Origin: Streptomyces sp. NBC_00461
GTDB lineage: Bacteria > Actinomycetota > Actinomycetes > Streptomycetales > Streptomycetaceae
Direction of reading: 5' to 3'
DNA length: 64,000 bases
NCBI RefSeq assembly: GCF_036013935.1
Contig: NZ_CP107902.1
Location: 9,705,001-9,769,000 of the forward strand
In this document: positions 16,055 to 24,859 of the stretch, piece after piece
Layout of the letters: every line of letters starts with the position of its first letter
Position numbering within the stretch: the first letter of the stretch is position 1
Notes under the pieces: generated by a model
The model's input: only the letters and a program-made list of their open reading frames with translations
The model's database searches: none
What the model was told of the DNA's origin: nothing
Made by a program: the position numbers and the translations under genes

Positions 16055-18583
16055 CTACGAGGTGGAGGCCTGCGCCAGCGTCGCCACCTCGGCGGCGCTC
16101 AGCGTCCTGCCGTACACCCGGAAGTCGTCGACCGCTCCCTTGAGGTAGGGATCGGCATACTGCGACCTGCCGACGTACCCGGTGCGGATGTGGTTGCCGA
16201 AGTGGCGCGGCTCCACGGAGACGCTCGCGTTCCGGCCGGCCTCGGCGCCGTCGACGTAGAGGACGGCGGTCCCGGCGCCGTAGCTCACCGCCACGTGCAC
16301 CCATCGGTCGGCGGGCAGCGGGTCGGCGTCGATGCGCTGCTCGCCGCCCGCCCCGCCGGCGGTGATCGCGTACCTCAGGGTGCCGTCGCCGCTGAGCGGG
16401 GTCAGGAACAGGTTGGCGGTGACGCCCGTGCCGACGTCGAAGATCCGGCTCCAGGCGCCCGGCCGACCGTCCAGCCGTACCCATGCGGCCAGGGAGTAGG
16501 CGGAGGCACCCGCCAACAGGTCCTCGGCGAGGGCGACATGGCCGTCCGTGCCGTCCAGTGCCACCGCTCCGCCGATGCGTCCGGATGCCGACCACGAAGC
16601 CCCACCGACCAGTTGGGCCGCCCTGCCGTTGCCGGTCGCGTCGGTCGCGGTGGTGCCCGACGTCTCGTCGAAGCGGTGCCAGGCGACGAACTCAGGGGGA
16701 GGGGGCGGGGGTTCGCCGGTGAGCCAGTACACCGAGTAGTGCTGGTGATGGACGCGGGCGATCGGCAGCAGGGTCACGTCCTCGTCGTCGGCGCGGGCGG
16801 TGAACCGCAGCGACTTCGACGATTCCTGCCGGACGGACGTGACGTCGAGGCGCGGCAGCGAGGCGTTCGCCCGGTCGCCGTAGGCTCCCGCCAGGACCAC
16901 CGGGCCGTGCAGCACGGCCTGGACGTCGGGGTCGTCGGGCGTGGCCTCGACGACCGTGCGCATCGGCAGGGACACCTCCACCCGGTCGCCGGTGCGCCAT
17001 GCGCGCTCCAGGGTGAGCCAACTGCCGGGCTTCGGACGGTCGGGCAGCGCACGGCCGTTGAGGGTGGCACGGGCGCCAAGGGCCCAGGACGGGATGCGCA
17101 CGCGCAGTCCGTGCGTGGCGCGCCCGGCGGTCACCGTCAGCGTGGTGGTGGGGCTGTCGGGGAAGCCGGTGGTCTGCCGCCAGGTGACGCCCTGTTCCCG
17201 CCAGACGACCTGCGAGGGGATGAACAGGTTGACCAGCAGGTCGCGGTCGTCGTGCGTGTAGACGGTGTCGGCGAACTTGGCGTGCGTCTCCATGCCGGTG
17301 CCGTGGTCGCAGGAGAAGTTGTCGTAGTCGGTGGAGTACGCGTTCGGGTCGGTGCCCATGAAGGACGGCTGACGTTTGAAGGAACCGGGCGCCAGACCGG
17401 TGTAGTAGATGTTGAAGCCGTGGGCGGAGACCGGGTCCTGTTCGCCCAGCATCTGGTTGAAGAGCGTGCGCTCGTAGTGGTCCAGCAGGTCGGTGCGGTC
17501 CGGAGCGTGGAAGTGCAGCAGCCGGGTCAGCTTCAGCATGTTGTAGCTGTTGCAGTTCTCGCAGGTGCTGTCGGACAACTGGCCCGCGACGACGTCCGGT
17601 TCGTGGAAGGCCTCGCCGTTGCTGTTGCCGCCGATGACGTACGAGTGGTGGCCTGTGACGATCTGCCAGAAGTTCGCGGCGACGGTGCGGTAGCGCTCGG
17701 GCCGCCCCTCCTCCCACAGCCGCAGGGCGCCGACCATCTTCGGGATCTGCGTGTTCGCGTGCAATCCCGCCAGCCGGTCCTCGCCCCGGGCCAGCGGGTC
17801 GAAGACACGGGCGTGGGTGAAACGCTCGGCGACGTCGAGCCACTTGCCGTCACCGGTGAGGGCGTGCAGATCGGCGAGCACGTCGTTCATCCCGCCGAAC
17901 TCGGTCTCCAGCACGCGCTGCATCTGCTCGTACGTCAGTCCGGCGGTGCGCGTGTCGACCCATCCCGCCTGCCGGAGCACGACGTCGAGGGCCTGGTCGT
18001 TCCCGGACAGCCGGTACTGCTCGACCAGTCCGGCCATGATCTTGTGGATCGTGTAGTACGGCGCCCACACTCCCGTGCCGGCCTCCAGCCGGTCGAAGAA
18101 ACTCTCCGGGAAGGCGGACAGATAGCCCTTGCCGAACCCGGCGGCGGGGGAGGCGGCCTGGCATGCGGCGAGCTCGGCGACGAGGGCGCGGCCCTTGTCG
18201 CGCAGGGCCGTGTCGCCTGTGCCCGCGTGGGCGAGGGCGAGCCCGGAGAGCAGATGGCCGGTGGAGTGGCCGCGCAGCTCGACGTTCGGCCCCTCCCAGC
18301 CGCCGCAGGGCTGGGCGGTGCTGGGCAGGCCGACGTTGGTCCGGAAGGTGTGCAGCAACCGGTCGATGTCGACGAAGTGCAGATAGGCCGAGTTACGGCG
18401 CTGGTTGTCCCGGAAGGGACTGTCCAGCAGGGTCACCGCAGTGAGCGGGAAGGGCCGCGCCCGGGCGGTGGCGGCCGAGGGGGCGGTGGCGGCGTCCGCC
18501 GTCCCCCCGCCCGCGATGGCGAGGGCCGCGGAAGCGGTACCGGTGGCCGCGAGGAACTGACGTCTGCCGAGAGGTGGGGTCAT
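16055..18583 (-). CDS. Tat-exported GH127-type beta-L-arabinofuranosidase with C-terminal LamG domain
   Basis: An 842-residue secreted enzyme. The twin-arginine signal is GRRQFLAATGTASAALAIAG. The main body is a DUF1680/GH127 catalytic module with the motifs TCENCNSYNMLKLTRLLHFH and CDHGTGMETHAKFADT; in characterised GH127 enzymes cysteines bind zinc and one Cys acts as nucleophile. After a PPPPP linker, residues of about 640-840 form a concanavalin/LamG-like domain (WHRFDETSGTTATDATGNGR, then VALDGTDGHVAL) that probably binds carbohydrate. The expected substrate is arabinose-containing plant glycan. ATG 18583 follows GGAGG at a suitable distance. A promoter and operator lie upstream, consistent with a sugar-responsive repressor. 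Confidence 0.88.
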   Translation of the reverse strand: MTPPLGRRQFLAATGTASAALAIAGGGTADAATAPSAATARARPFPLTAVTLLDSPFRDNQRRNSAYLHFVDIDRLLHTFRTNVGLPSTAQPCGGWEGPNVELRGHSTGHLLSGLALAHAGTGDTALRDKGRALVAELAACQAASPAAGFGKGYLSAFPESFFDRLEAGTGVWAPYYTIHKIMAGLVEQYRLSGNDQALDVVLRQAGWVDTRTAGLTYEQMQRVLETEFGGMNDVLADLHALTGDGKWLDVAERFTHARVFDPLARGEDRLAGLHANTQIPKMVGALRLWEEGRPERYRTVAANFWQIVTGHHSYVIGGNSNGEAFHEPDVVAGQLSDSTCENCNSYNMLKLTRLLHFHAPDRTDLLDHYERTLFNQMLGEQDPVSAHGFNIYYTGLAPGSFKRQPSFMGTDPNAYSTDYDNFSCDHGTGMETHAKFADTVYTHDDRDLLVNLFIPSQVVWREQGVTWRQTTGFPDSPTTTLTVTAGRATHGLRVRIPSWALGARATLNGRALPDRPKPGSWLTLERAWRTGDRVEVSLPMRTVVEATPDDPDVQAVLHGPVVLAGAYGDRANASLPRLDVTSVRQESSKSLRFTARADDEDVTLLPIARVHHQHYSVYWLTGEPPPPPPEFVAWHRFDETSGTTATDATGNGRAAQLVGGASWSASGRIGGAVALDGTDGHVALAEDLLAGASAYSLAAWVRLDGRPGAWSRIFDVGTGVTANLFLTPLSGDGTLRYAITAGGAGGEQRIDADPLPADRWVHVAVSYGAGTAVLYVDGAEAGRNASVSVEPRHFGNHIRTGYVGRSQYADPYLKGAVDDFRVYGRTLSAAEVATLAQASTS

Positions 18584-18645
18584 CACCAAGTCCTCCGCAT
18601 GTCGGGGAGACGGGACGACGGTGTCCCTCCGCCGCTCCGCTCATG

Positions 18646-18659
18646 TTCGATATGTCGAA
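18646..18659. promoter_or_regulatory. Palindromic operator candidate upstream of GH127
   Basis: TTCGA-TATG-TCGAA is an inverted repeat in the untranslated leader of the GH127 gene, about 20-35 bp past the predicted transcription start. That is a normal place for a repressor site. Confidence 0.5.
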
Positions 18660-18686
18660 TGACGTGCGACATGCTGTGCGCGGGAC

Positions 18687-18714
18687 ACGCTATGCGTCCC
18701 CCGTGTGATGTCAA
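18687..18714 (-). promoter_or_regulatory. Candidate vegetative promoter of GH127
   Basis: On the minus strand TTGACA (18714-18709), a 16-nt spacer and TAGCGT (18692-18687) form a good -35/-10 pair, placing the transcript start near 18680. Confidence 0.5.
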
Positions 18715-18805
18715 CAGTGCCGGAAGGGACGGAAGTTGCCCGCGATGGTGTCAGTCCTCGCCGGCCGGCGGAGCACGGCGGAGGCCCGACGCCACCCCAA
18801 CCGGC

Positions 18806-19720
18806 TCATCGAGCGCGAACCCGGCCCGCGATCACCCGCGTGATCTCCCGGGCGATCCGCAGGATGCCGGGGGAGCGTGCCGGGCACGGCTTCGGTGTGG
18901 AGGTGGTGGGCGCCAGGCAGAAGTGCAGGTAGTCCGCGTCGAGGTGGAGGGCGGTGCGGTCGCGGCCCGGCTGGGTGCAGTAGTCGGCGTGTTCCCGCTC
19001 GTAGCCGGTGCACGGCAGGTACTGGGCCCAGGTGTAGCGGGCCCCGGCGGGGCTCACCGCGGCGCCCGCGTCGGCGACGAGATCGCGCGAGGCGGCGGCC
19101 TGCCGCTCGTACATCTCGTTCACACGCCGGACCCGGTCGGGCGTGATCGGGTCCGGCCCCTGCAGCACCCACACGATCTTCGGCCGTCGGTCCCCGCCGG
19201 CCGCGGCGATCTGCTCGGTGAGCCGGCGCAGATCGGCCCGGTAGCGCGTGAAGTACCTCTGCTGCGAGGCGTTGTAGGTGATCCCGTCCATGCACCAGGT
19301 GTAGCCCCACGCGTTGCCCCAGAACTGCAGCACCACATAGTCCGGATGCCGCGAGCGGACCAGCGCGGCCGCCTTGTCCGCGTCCGGCACGAGCGAACGC
19401 TTCCCCGTCCCCTCCAGGTAGTCGCACAGCGTGGTTCCCGAGTACGGGGCGCTCGTGTACGTCGCTTCGAGGCTCCCGCGGAGTTGCTGCCCGAGGACGT
19501 TCTGCGCCTCCATCGCGAGCGAGTCGCCGAGGTACAGCACCCGCGGTGCCACCGCGGGCACGCCGGGGGAGGCCGGTGCCCGCTGGTGGGTCATCGTGGC
19601 GGACGCCCCCGGCACGACGGGGGAGGGCGGCGACGTCTCCGGCCCGGACGACGGGTCGCCGCACGCGCCGAGCAGCAGCACCCCGGTCAGCAGCACCCCC
19701 ACGAACCACGGCTTCCGCAT
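18806..19720 (-). CDS. SGNH-hydrolase-like lipoprotein
   Basis: A 304-residue exported protein. The signal peptide ends in a lipobox (LLLGACGD, cysteine at about residue 20), so it should be a lipoprotein anchored to the outer face of the membrane. The SGNH start block is RVLYLGDSLAMEAQNVLG (nucleophile Ser in GDSL), and YVVLQFWGNAWGYTWCMDGI matches block III with Asn. A late LHLDADYLHFC would carry the catalytic Asp/His pair. These lipoproteins are thought to deacylate glycans or lipids; the substrate is unknown. ATG 19720 follows only a weak ribosome-binding site. It lies between GH127 and the methylisoborneol operon but is not clearly part of either. Confidence 0.82.
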   Translation of the reverse strand: MRKPWFVGVLLTGVLLLGACGDPSSGPETSPPSPVVPGASATMTHQRAPASPGVPAVAPRVLYLGDSLAMEAQNVLGQQLRGSLEATYTSAPYSGTTLCDYLEGTGKRSLVPDADKAAALVRSRHPDYVVLQFWGNAWGYTWCMDGITYNASQQRYFTRYRADLRRLTEQIAAAGGDRRPKIVWVLQGPDPITPDRVRRVNEMYERQAAASRDLVADAGAAVSPAGARYTWAQYLPCTGYEREHADYCTQPGRDRTALHLDADYLHFCLAPTTSTPKPCPARSPGILRIAREITRVIAGRVRAR

Positions 19721-19894
19721 ACGGCAACTCCAGCCCCGGCAAGCGAGAACGGCTCCCCAGGCAAGCACAGCCCGGCCCAAGGCGGAAGACACAGAGGTGA
19801 GTTCACTCGCCGTCCGGCCGCGCGCGTACGGCATGGGCGCCCGGGGGAGTTCCGGCACGGGCCCGTGCGATGCGGGATGACGAAGACACCGCGA

Positions 19895-19926
19895 GCCCGC
19901 GCCGGAACGTGCGCCCCGGCGCGGGC
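19895..19926 (-). terminator. Terminator of the methylisoborneol operon
   Basis: GCCCGCGCCGG (19895-19905) pairs perfectly with CCGGCGCGGGC (19916-19926) over an 11-bp stem, 27 nt past the stop of the GPP methyltransferase gene. Confidence 0.72.
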
Positions 19927-19952
19927 GGGTACCTACGACGTGACCGTGTGCG

Positions 19953-20834
19953 TCAGACCCGGTCCGCGGCGATCAGCAGGTACTGGAAGCTGCCGTTCTT
20001 GTACGCGGTCAGGAACGTGTCCTCGATGCCCGTGACCAGGTGCTCGGCCTGCCGGCGCAACTCCCAGTAAGGGATGGTGGCCGCGGTGAGGTCCTCCACA
20101 TGGACGGGTACGAGACGGTGGCGGGCCATCGCCCGGAAGTACTCCGAGCGCGGGTGGATGTCGCAGATGTAGTGGGCGTTGATGAGGGACACCTCGCGGG
20201 ACGCCTGTCCGTAGGTGTCGTTGTAGCAGCCGGTGACCACCACATAGCGTCCGCCGCGGCGCAGCAGCCGGGAGTGCTCGGCGAACAGCTGGTCCAGCTC
20301 GACGTACATGGTCGACTCGTTGTTCCACGACGCCGCGTAGGAGCCGGTCGTGAAGCCGGTGTCGAGCATGTTGCGGTGGTGGTAACGCACCTGGCCGTCG
20401 ATGTCCCGCCTGCGCGCCTGCTCGTTGGCGAACGCGGCCTGCTTGGCCGAGATCGTCACGCCGTCGGCCTGGCAGCCGTAGCGCAGATGCGCGACGACAC
20501 TGCCGCCGCCGCGCCCGCAGCCGGCGTCGAAGACCCGGTCGGTCGGGGCGAGCGGGCCGAGGCGGGTCGTGAGGAGTTCCGCCTGGGCGTGCTCCAGGCG
20601 GTGCAGTTCGGTGGTGATCCGTTCCCGCCGCAGCGCGGGCTCGGGCTCCTCCAGCACGGTCCAGTCGACGTCGCCGATGCCGTAGTGATGGTGGTAGAGG
20701 TCGTCGATTCGGCCGAGTTCGAGGTTGACCGGATTCTCCTCGGCGTTCCAGTAGTCCGCGACGCGGGTCTGGTACGTGGACTGGGTCGGCACCGGTGCCG
20801 CCGTCGTGATGTCGGCGTCGGGGGCGATGGTCAA
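19953..20834 (-). CDS. Geranyl diphosphate 2-C-methyltransferase
   Basis: A 293-residue SAM-dependent C-methyltransferase that makes 2-methyl-GPP from GPP, the committed step to 2-methylisoborneol. The SAM motif is VFDAGCGRGGGSVVAHLR. The blocks QADGVTISAKQAAFANEQAR, MLDTGFTTGSYAASWNNEST and IPYWELRRQAEHLVTGIEDT match the family and distinguish it from cyclopropane synthases. The start is TTG at 20834, supported by GAGGAG 6 nt upstream. It is the third gene of the operon, 57 bp after the synthase gene, the same order as SCO7699-7700-7701 of S. coelicolor. A hairpin terminator follows. Confidence 0.93.
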   Translation of the reverse strand: MTIAPDADITTAAPVPTQSTYQTRVADYWNAEENPVNLELGRIDDLYHHHYGIGDVDWTVLEEPEPALRRERITTELHRLEHAQAELLTTRLGPLAPTDRVFDAGCGRGGGSVVAHLRYGCQADGVTISAKQAAFANEQARRRDIDGQVRYHHRNMLDTGFTTGSYAASWNNESTMYVELDQLFAEHSRLLRRGGRYVVVTGCYNDTYGQASREVSLINAHYICDIHPRSEYFRAMARHRLVPVHVEDLTAATIPYWELRRQAEHLVTGIEDTFLTAYKNGSFQYLLIAADRV

Positions 20835-20891
20835 CGAAGACTCCTCGTGATGCGTGTGACGGTACGTCAGCAGAGCGGGCTGGAGCGGGTG

Positions 20892-21941
20892 TTACCAGTA
20901 GTTGGGCAGGTGGTAGCGGTGGGTGTTGGTGGAGTGCCACTCGTGGTTGCCGGCCACCCAGTCGGACAGGCCCCGGGCGTAGCGCTCCACGAGGGGTGAG
21001 GTGGCGGACAGGAGGGCGGACTCGTCCTCGAACGCGGCCATGATCTCGTTGTGGATCTCGACGGCCTTGAGATAGGCGGCCTTCAGCCCGCACCGCTCGT
21101 TGGCGGCGACGACCTGCGGCAGATTGAGGTGGGTGGGGTCGCTCGCCAGCTCCTTGGTGAAGGAGTACAGGTCGTTGACGATGGTGGTGGCGTTGCAGGC
21201 GAGCGCGGTGATGCGCTGGATCTCCGGACGGGCGTAGACAGCCTCGGGCAGCTCGTAGCCGTCGACGGCGTCGACGATCGACAGACAGGGGCGGAAGTTG
21301 TTGAACTGCCGCATCACCAGGTACTCCCACACCTGCGGTACGTGCCGGATCTCCGCCCAGGCGGCCTCGGCGAGATAGCCGAGGTGCAGCCGTGCGATGT
21401 CGTGCACGAACCGGTCGGTCTGGCTGGGGGTGGCGAGGACGGCGTAGTCCTTGAGCGCCCAGTGGTACGAGCGCAGCGGCCCGTCGGCCTGCACTCCGTG
21501 CAGCCACTGCTCCTGGAGGGCGGGTGGGCCGTGGAAGGGATCCAGCGCCGACTGGGCCAGGATCAGCCGGCCGCCGAGGCCACGACGGGCCCCGCCCCGG
21601 CCCTCGTCCTCCTCGCAGTAGCAGTTGTCGACGAGGTTCTCGGCCAGCAGCAGCTTGCCCGCGACGGTGAGGCGCTCCAGGTCGGCCGCCGCCGGATGCT
21701 GGAGTACGACGGCCCGGCCGAACTGGAAACCCGAGAAGTCCCCCGACCAGGCCTTCGGGAACAGGTCGAGGCCGTGGGCCCAGGCCTCCAGCCTGCGGTC
21801 GACCTCCTCGGCCTTCGCCGGGTCGGCGGGGGCCACGGACCGGTGTCTGAGCCCGGGAACCGCCCCGCCGCGCCGGGTGCGCACGGTGCGGGCCAGGTCG
21901 GGCGGCCCCGGCAGCGGATGTGAGGAAGCGGGCGCGCTCAT
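20892..21941 (-). CDS. 2-Methylisoborneol synthase (terpene cyclase), short N-terminus
   Basis: A 349-residue class I terpene synthase that cyclises 2-methyl-GPP to 2-methylisoborneol, the earthy odorant. The metal-binding motif reads DNCYCEED (105-112) and the NSE motif NDLYSFTKE (256-264). Only about 50 residues precede the catalytic domain, including HPLPGPPDLARTVRTRRGG, whereas the S. coelicolor enzyme carries roughly 90 more. The N-terminal segment is thought to direct synthases of this type into encapsulin shells. The upstream gene ends 14 bp before ATG 21941 (GGAG 6 nt upstream), so no longer start is available except GTG 21953. Second gene of the operon. Confidence 0.93.
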   Translation of the reverse strand: MSAPASSHPLPGPPDLARTVRTRRGGAVPGLRHRSVAPADPAKAEEVDRRLEAWAHGLDLFPKAWSGDFSGFQFGRAVVLQHPAAADLERLTVAGKLLLAENLVDNCYCEEDEGRGGARRGLGGRLILAQSALDPFHGPPALQEQWLHGVQADGPLRSYHWALKDYAVLATPSQTDRFVHDIARLHLGYLAEAAWAEIRHVPQVWEYLVMRQFNNFRPCLSIVDAVDGYELPEAVYARPEIQRITALACNATTIVNDLYSFTKELASDPTHLNLPQVVAANERCGLKAAYLKAVEIHNEIMAAFEDESALLSATSPLVERYARGLSDWVAGNHEWHSTNTHRYHLPNYW

Positions 21942-21955
21942 TGCGTACTCCACCC

Positions 21956-23398
21956 TCAGTCGGCCGTCCGGCCGAGCTGGACGTTCTCCAGGATCCCGGC
22001 CGCGTCCGGCACGAGGATGGCCAACGAGTAGTAGGCGGTGACCAGGTAGCGGATGATCGCGGCCGTGTCGATGCCCATGAACCGTACGTTCAGGCCCGGC
22101 TGGTACTCGTCCGGGATGCCCGTCTGGTACAGGCCGACCACACCCTGGTCGCCCTCCCCGGTGCGCAGCGCGATGATGCTGCTGGTGTGCTCACGGCTGA
22201 CCGGGATCTTGTTGCAGGGAAAGATCGGCACCCCGCGCCAGGCGGGAATCTCGTGCCCCTCGACATTCGCCGTGCCCGGCACCAGACCACGCCGGTTGCA
22301 CTGCCGGAAGAAAGCGGCGATCGCCTTCGGATGGGCGAGGAACACCTTGGTCTTACGGCGCATCGCCAGCAGCTCGTCCATGTCGTCCGGGGTGGGCGGG
22401 CCGGTGAAGGTGCTGACGCGCTGGCTGTAGTCGACGTTGTGCAGCAGCCCGAACTCCCGGTTGTTGACCAGCTCCCACTCCTGACGCTCGCGGATCTCCT
22501 CGATGGTCAGCCGCAGTTGCTGCTCGGTCTGGTTCATCGGGTTGTTGTAGAGGTCGGCGACCCGGGTGTGGACCCGCAGCACCGTCTGGGTGAGCGACAA
22601 CTCGTACTCGCGCGGGGCGAGTTCGTAGTTCACGAAGCCGCCGTTCAGCGTCGGTTCACCGACGTGGCCGGCCTGTACGGGGACGTCGGCCTCGCCCTTG
22701 CGGTTCATGGGCAGCTTCTGCCGCGCGGCGAACTCCTCCAGATGCGCGGCGAGGGACGGCACCCGGTCGGTGAACTCCCTGACGACGTCCCAGGGCAGCA
22801 CCAGCAGCACGCCGGCCGTCTCCGCACGTACCGAGCTCAGCCACAGCGGGTCGGACTGCCCGATGGCCTCGTCGCCCATCTGGTCGCCGCCGGAGACGAC
22901 CCCGATGATCTCCTCTTCGCCGTACTTGCCCGCCGCGTAACGGGTGAACCTGCCGTGCACGACGAGGTAGGCCTCCGTGACCGGCTGCCCCGCCTCGAAC
23001 AGCACCTGCCCCGCCCGCACCTCCCGTACCCGGAACCGGGTGGCGACCTCCTTGAGGACGTCGGGGTCGGAGTAGCCGCGCAGGACCGGCAGTTCGGTGA
23101 GGGTCTGGGGGATGACCTTGATGTCGTCGGCGCCGTTCTGCTCGAACTGCACACGCCCGCGCCCGATCGACAACTGCAGACGCCGGTTGACCCGGTAGGC
23201 GCCGCCCTTGACGTCCACCCACGGCAGGGTCCGCAGCAGCCAGCGCGAGCTGATGGCCTGCATCTGCGGTTCGGACTTGGTCGTCGTGGCGAGCTGGCGC
23301 GCCGCCTGGGTGCTGAGACTGCTCAGCTGCCCCTCGGAGTCGGGTTCGGGGGCGGGGTCGTCGGTGGCGGGTCCGGGGGCGCTTTCGGGGGCGGACAC
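21956..23398 (-). CDS. Family 2B encapsulin nanocompartment shell protein (cNMP-binding-like insert)
   Basis: A 480-residue HK97-fold shell protein of encapsulin family 2B, formerly annotated as a Crp-like nucleotide-binding protein. A disordered N-terminal arm leads to [21 protein letters not shown] cyclic-nucleotide-binding-type insert spans about 125-250 ([36 protein letters not shown]). The capsid core follows ([40 protein letters not shown], then the C-terminal [20 protein letters not shown]). The product should self-assemble into a protein shell that packages the terpene synthase encoded next. GTG 23398 follows AGGGAGGGA. It heads the operon shell, cyclase, methyltransferase. Confidence 0.92.
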   Translation of the reverse strand: MSAPESAPGPATDDPAPEPDSEGQLSSLSTQAARQLATTTKSEPQMQAISSRWLLRTLPWVDVKGGAYRVNRRLQLSIGRGRVQFEQNGADDIKVIPQTLTELPVLRGYSDPDVLKEVATRFRVREVRAGQVLFEAGQPVTEAYLVVHGRFTRYAAGKYGEEEIIGVVSGGDQMGDEAIGQSDPLWLSSVRAETAGVLLVLPWDVVREFTDRVPSLAAHLEEFAARQKLPMNRKGEADVPVQAGHVGEPTLNGGFVNYELAPREYELSLTQTVLRVHTRVADLYNNPMNQTEQQLRLTIEEIRERQEWELVNNREFGLLHNVDYSQRVSTFTGPPTPDDMDELLAMRRKTKVFLAHPKAIAAFFRQCNRRGLVPGTANVEGHEIPAWRGVPIFPCNKIPVSREHTSSIIALRTGEGDQGVVGLYQTGIPDEYQPGLNVRFMGIDTAAIIRYLVTAYYSLAILVPDAAGILENVQLGRTAD

Positions 23399-23693
23399 AT
23401 TCCCTCCCTGGGGATGTACATGGCGATGTACAGGGGTGATCAGGGGTGAGCGCGGTGGTCGGAGACGTGGTCGACGTCGCGATGGGCTGACAGTCAGGCA
23501 CCGCATGTACAAGGCAAACAGCCACGTGGGGGCCCCGGTACGGCGCGAAGGGGGCGGCTTCACGTCCACGGTGTGCAAACGCGCCGATCGAGGCGGAGCA
23601 CCGACGGTCTCTTGATCGCACGCCGGTCGCCACGCCTCTGGCTCCGGCGCACAGGCGGCACGGGCGGCACACATGAGGGCCCGCCGCCCCGGC
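23399..23693 (-). promoter_or_regulatory. Promoter region of the encapsulin/methylisoborneol operon with three TGTACA sites
   Basis: This 295-bp gap upstream of the shell gene carries the palindrome TGTACA at 23415-23420, 23427-23432 and 23506-23511. The first two lie in a 12-bp direct repeat (GATGTACATGGC then GATGTACAGG). They lie 17-113 bp before the GTG and could bind a regulator. I could not fix a -35/-10 pair and see no gene in it. Confidence 0.5.
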
Positions 23694-24722
23694 TCACGAC
23701 ACGTCGTTCACCAGCACCGCCGCTCCGTCGAAGCGCCCCGCCTTGAGGTCGCGCAGTGCCCTGTCGGCCTGTGTCAGGGGGTAGGCGTGGGCCGTCGCGT
23801 GGATGTCGTGCCGGGCGGCGAGGGCGAGGAACTCCCGGCCGTCCTGACGGGTGTTGGAGGTGACGCTGCGCAGCTGCTTCTCGTAGAACAGCTCGGTCTC
23901 GTAGTGCAGTGCCGGTGTGTCACTGAGGTGGATGCCGGCGATCGAGAGGGTGCCGCCGCGGTCGAGGGCCCGCAGGGCGACCGGTACCAGGTCCCCGACC
24001 GGCGCGAACAGGATCGCGCTGTCCAGCGGTTCCGGCGGCATGGCGTACGCGTCCTGCGCGGAGGCGGCACCCAGACCGAGCGCCAGCCGCCGCGCGGCCG
24101 CCCCGCGCGTCAGGACGTGCACCGTGGCGCCCTCGGCCAGCGCCAGCTGCGCACACAGGTGGGCACTGCCCCCGAACCCGTACAGACCGAGCCGTCCGCC
24201 CGGTGGCAGAGCCGCCCGCCGCAGCGCGCGGTAGCCGATGATCCCGGCGCACAGCAGCGGCGCGAGAGCCACTTCGTCGACGGGGCCGGCCTCCGGCAGC
24301 CGGTACGCGAACCCTGCGGGCACGGTGGTGTACTCCGCGTAACCGCCGTCCGCGTCCCAGCCGGTGTACCGCGAGGACGGGCACAGGTTCTCGGCCCCGC
24401 GCGCGCAGTAGCCGCAGGTGCCGTCCGTGCCGCGCAGCCATGCCACGCCCACCCGGTCACCCACGGCGAAGCCGCCGACCCCCGCCCCGAACCCGGCCAC
24501 CAGGCCCACGACCTCGTGCCCGGGCGTGACCCGCGCCCGGTGCACCGGCAGATCGCCCTCCGCGACGTGCAGATCCGTCCGGCACACCCCGCACGCGCGT
24601 ACGTGCACGAGGAGTTCGTCCTCGGCGGGCACCGGCACCGGTTTCCCGACGCACCGCAGGCCCTCCTCCTCGACCGGCCCCGGCGTCACCACCGACCACG
24701 CGAGCATCGTCCCGTCCGCCAT
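23694..24722 (-). CDS. Zinc-dependent alcohol dehydrogenase (MDR family)
   Basis: A 342-residue medium-chain dehydrogenase. Catalytic zinc ligands are seen in CGVCRTDLH (Cys47) and TPGHE (His69/Glu70). The structural zinc lobe reads [17 protein letters not shown], with three cysteines and an Asp where the first Cys is usual. The NAD(P)-binding turn is [20 protein letters not shown]. It should oxidise alcohols or reduce aldehydes with NAD(P)H. ATG 24722 is taken as start; ATG 24707 ([12 protein letters not shown]) is an equally reasonable alternative. It is divergent from a VOC gene and ends 295 bp before the encapsulin start, on the same strand, so a link with terpene metabolism is possible but unsupported. 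Confidence 0.9.
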   Translation of the reverse strand: MADGTMLAWSVVTPGPVEEEGLRCVGKPVPVPAEDELLVHVRACGVCRTDLHVAEGDLPVHRARVTPGHEVVGLVAGFGAGVGGFAVGDRVGVAWLRGTDGTCGYCARGAENLCPSSRYTGWDADGGYAEYTTVPAGFAYRLPEAGPVDEVALAPLLCAGIIGYRALRRAALPPGGRLGLYGFGGSAHLCAQLALAEGATVHVLTRGAAARRLALGLGAASAQDAYAMPPEPLDSAILFAPVGDLVPVALRALDRGGTLSIAGIHLSDTPALHYETELFYEKQLRSVTSNTRQDGREFLALAARHDIHATAHAYPLTQADRALRDLKAGRFDGAAVLVNDVS

Positions 24723-24859
24723 CCCGCACCCCGTCCGCAGCGTCGAAACCCCCTCCCTTCCAGTCTGAAACGGACCGAGGCGTTCGGCGCGCGCTTCGGC
24801 GGGCGGATGACTAGCGTGAGGAAACGGACCATCCACCGATTCGGGAGAGGGCCGCTGTC

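Noticed and set aside
16190..20035. A 1,281-codon open frame on the plus strand opposite GH127 and the SGNH lipoprotein
   Set aside because: It is antisense to two clearly recognisable genes and shows no protein motif.
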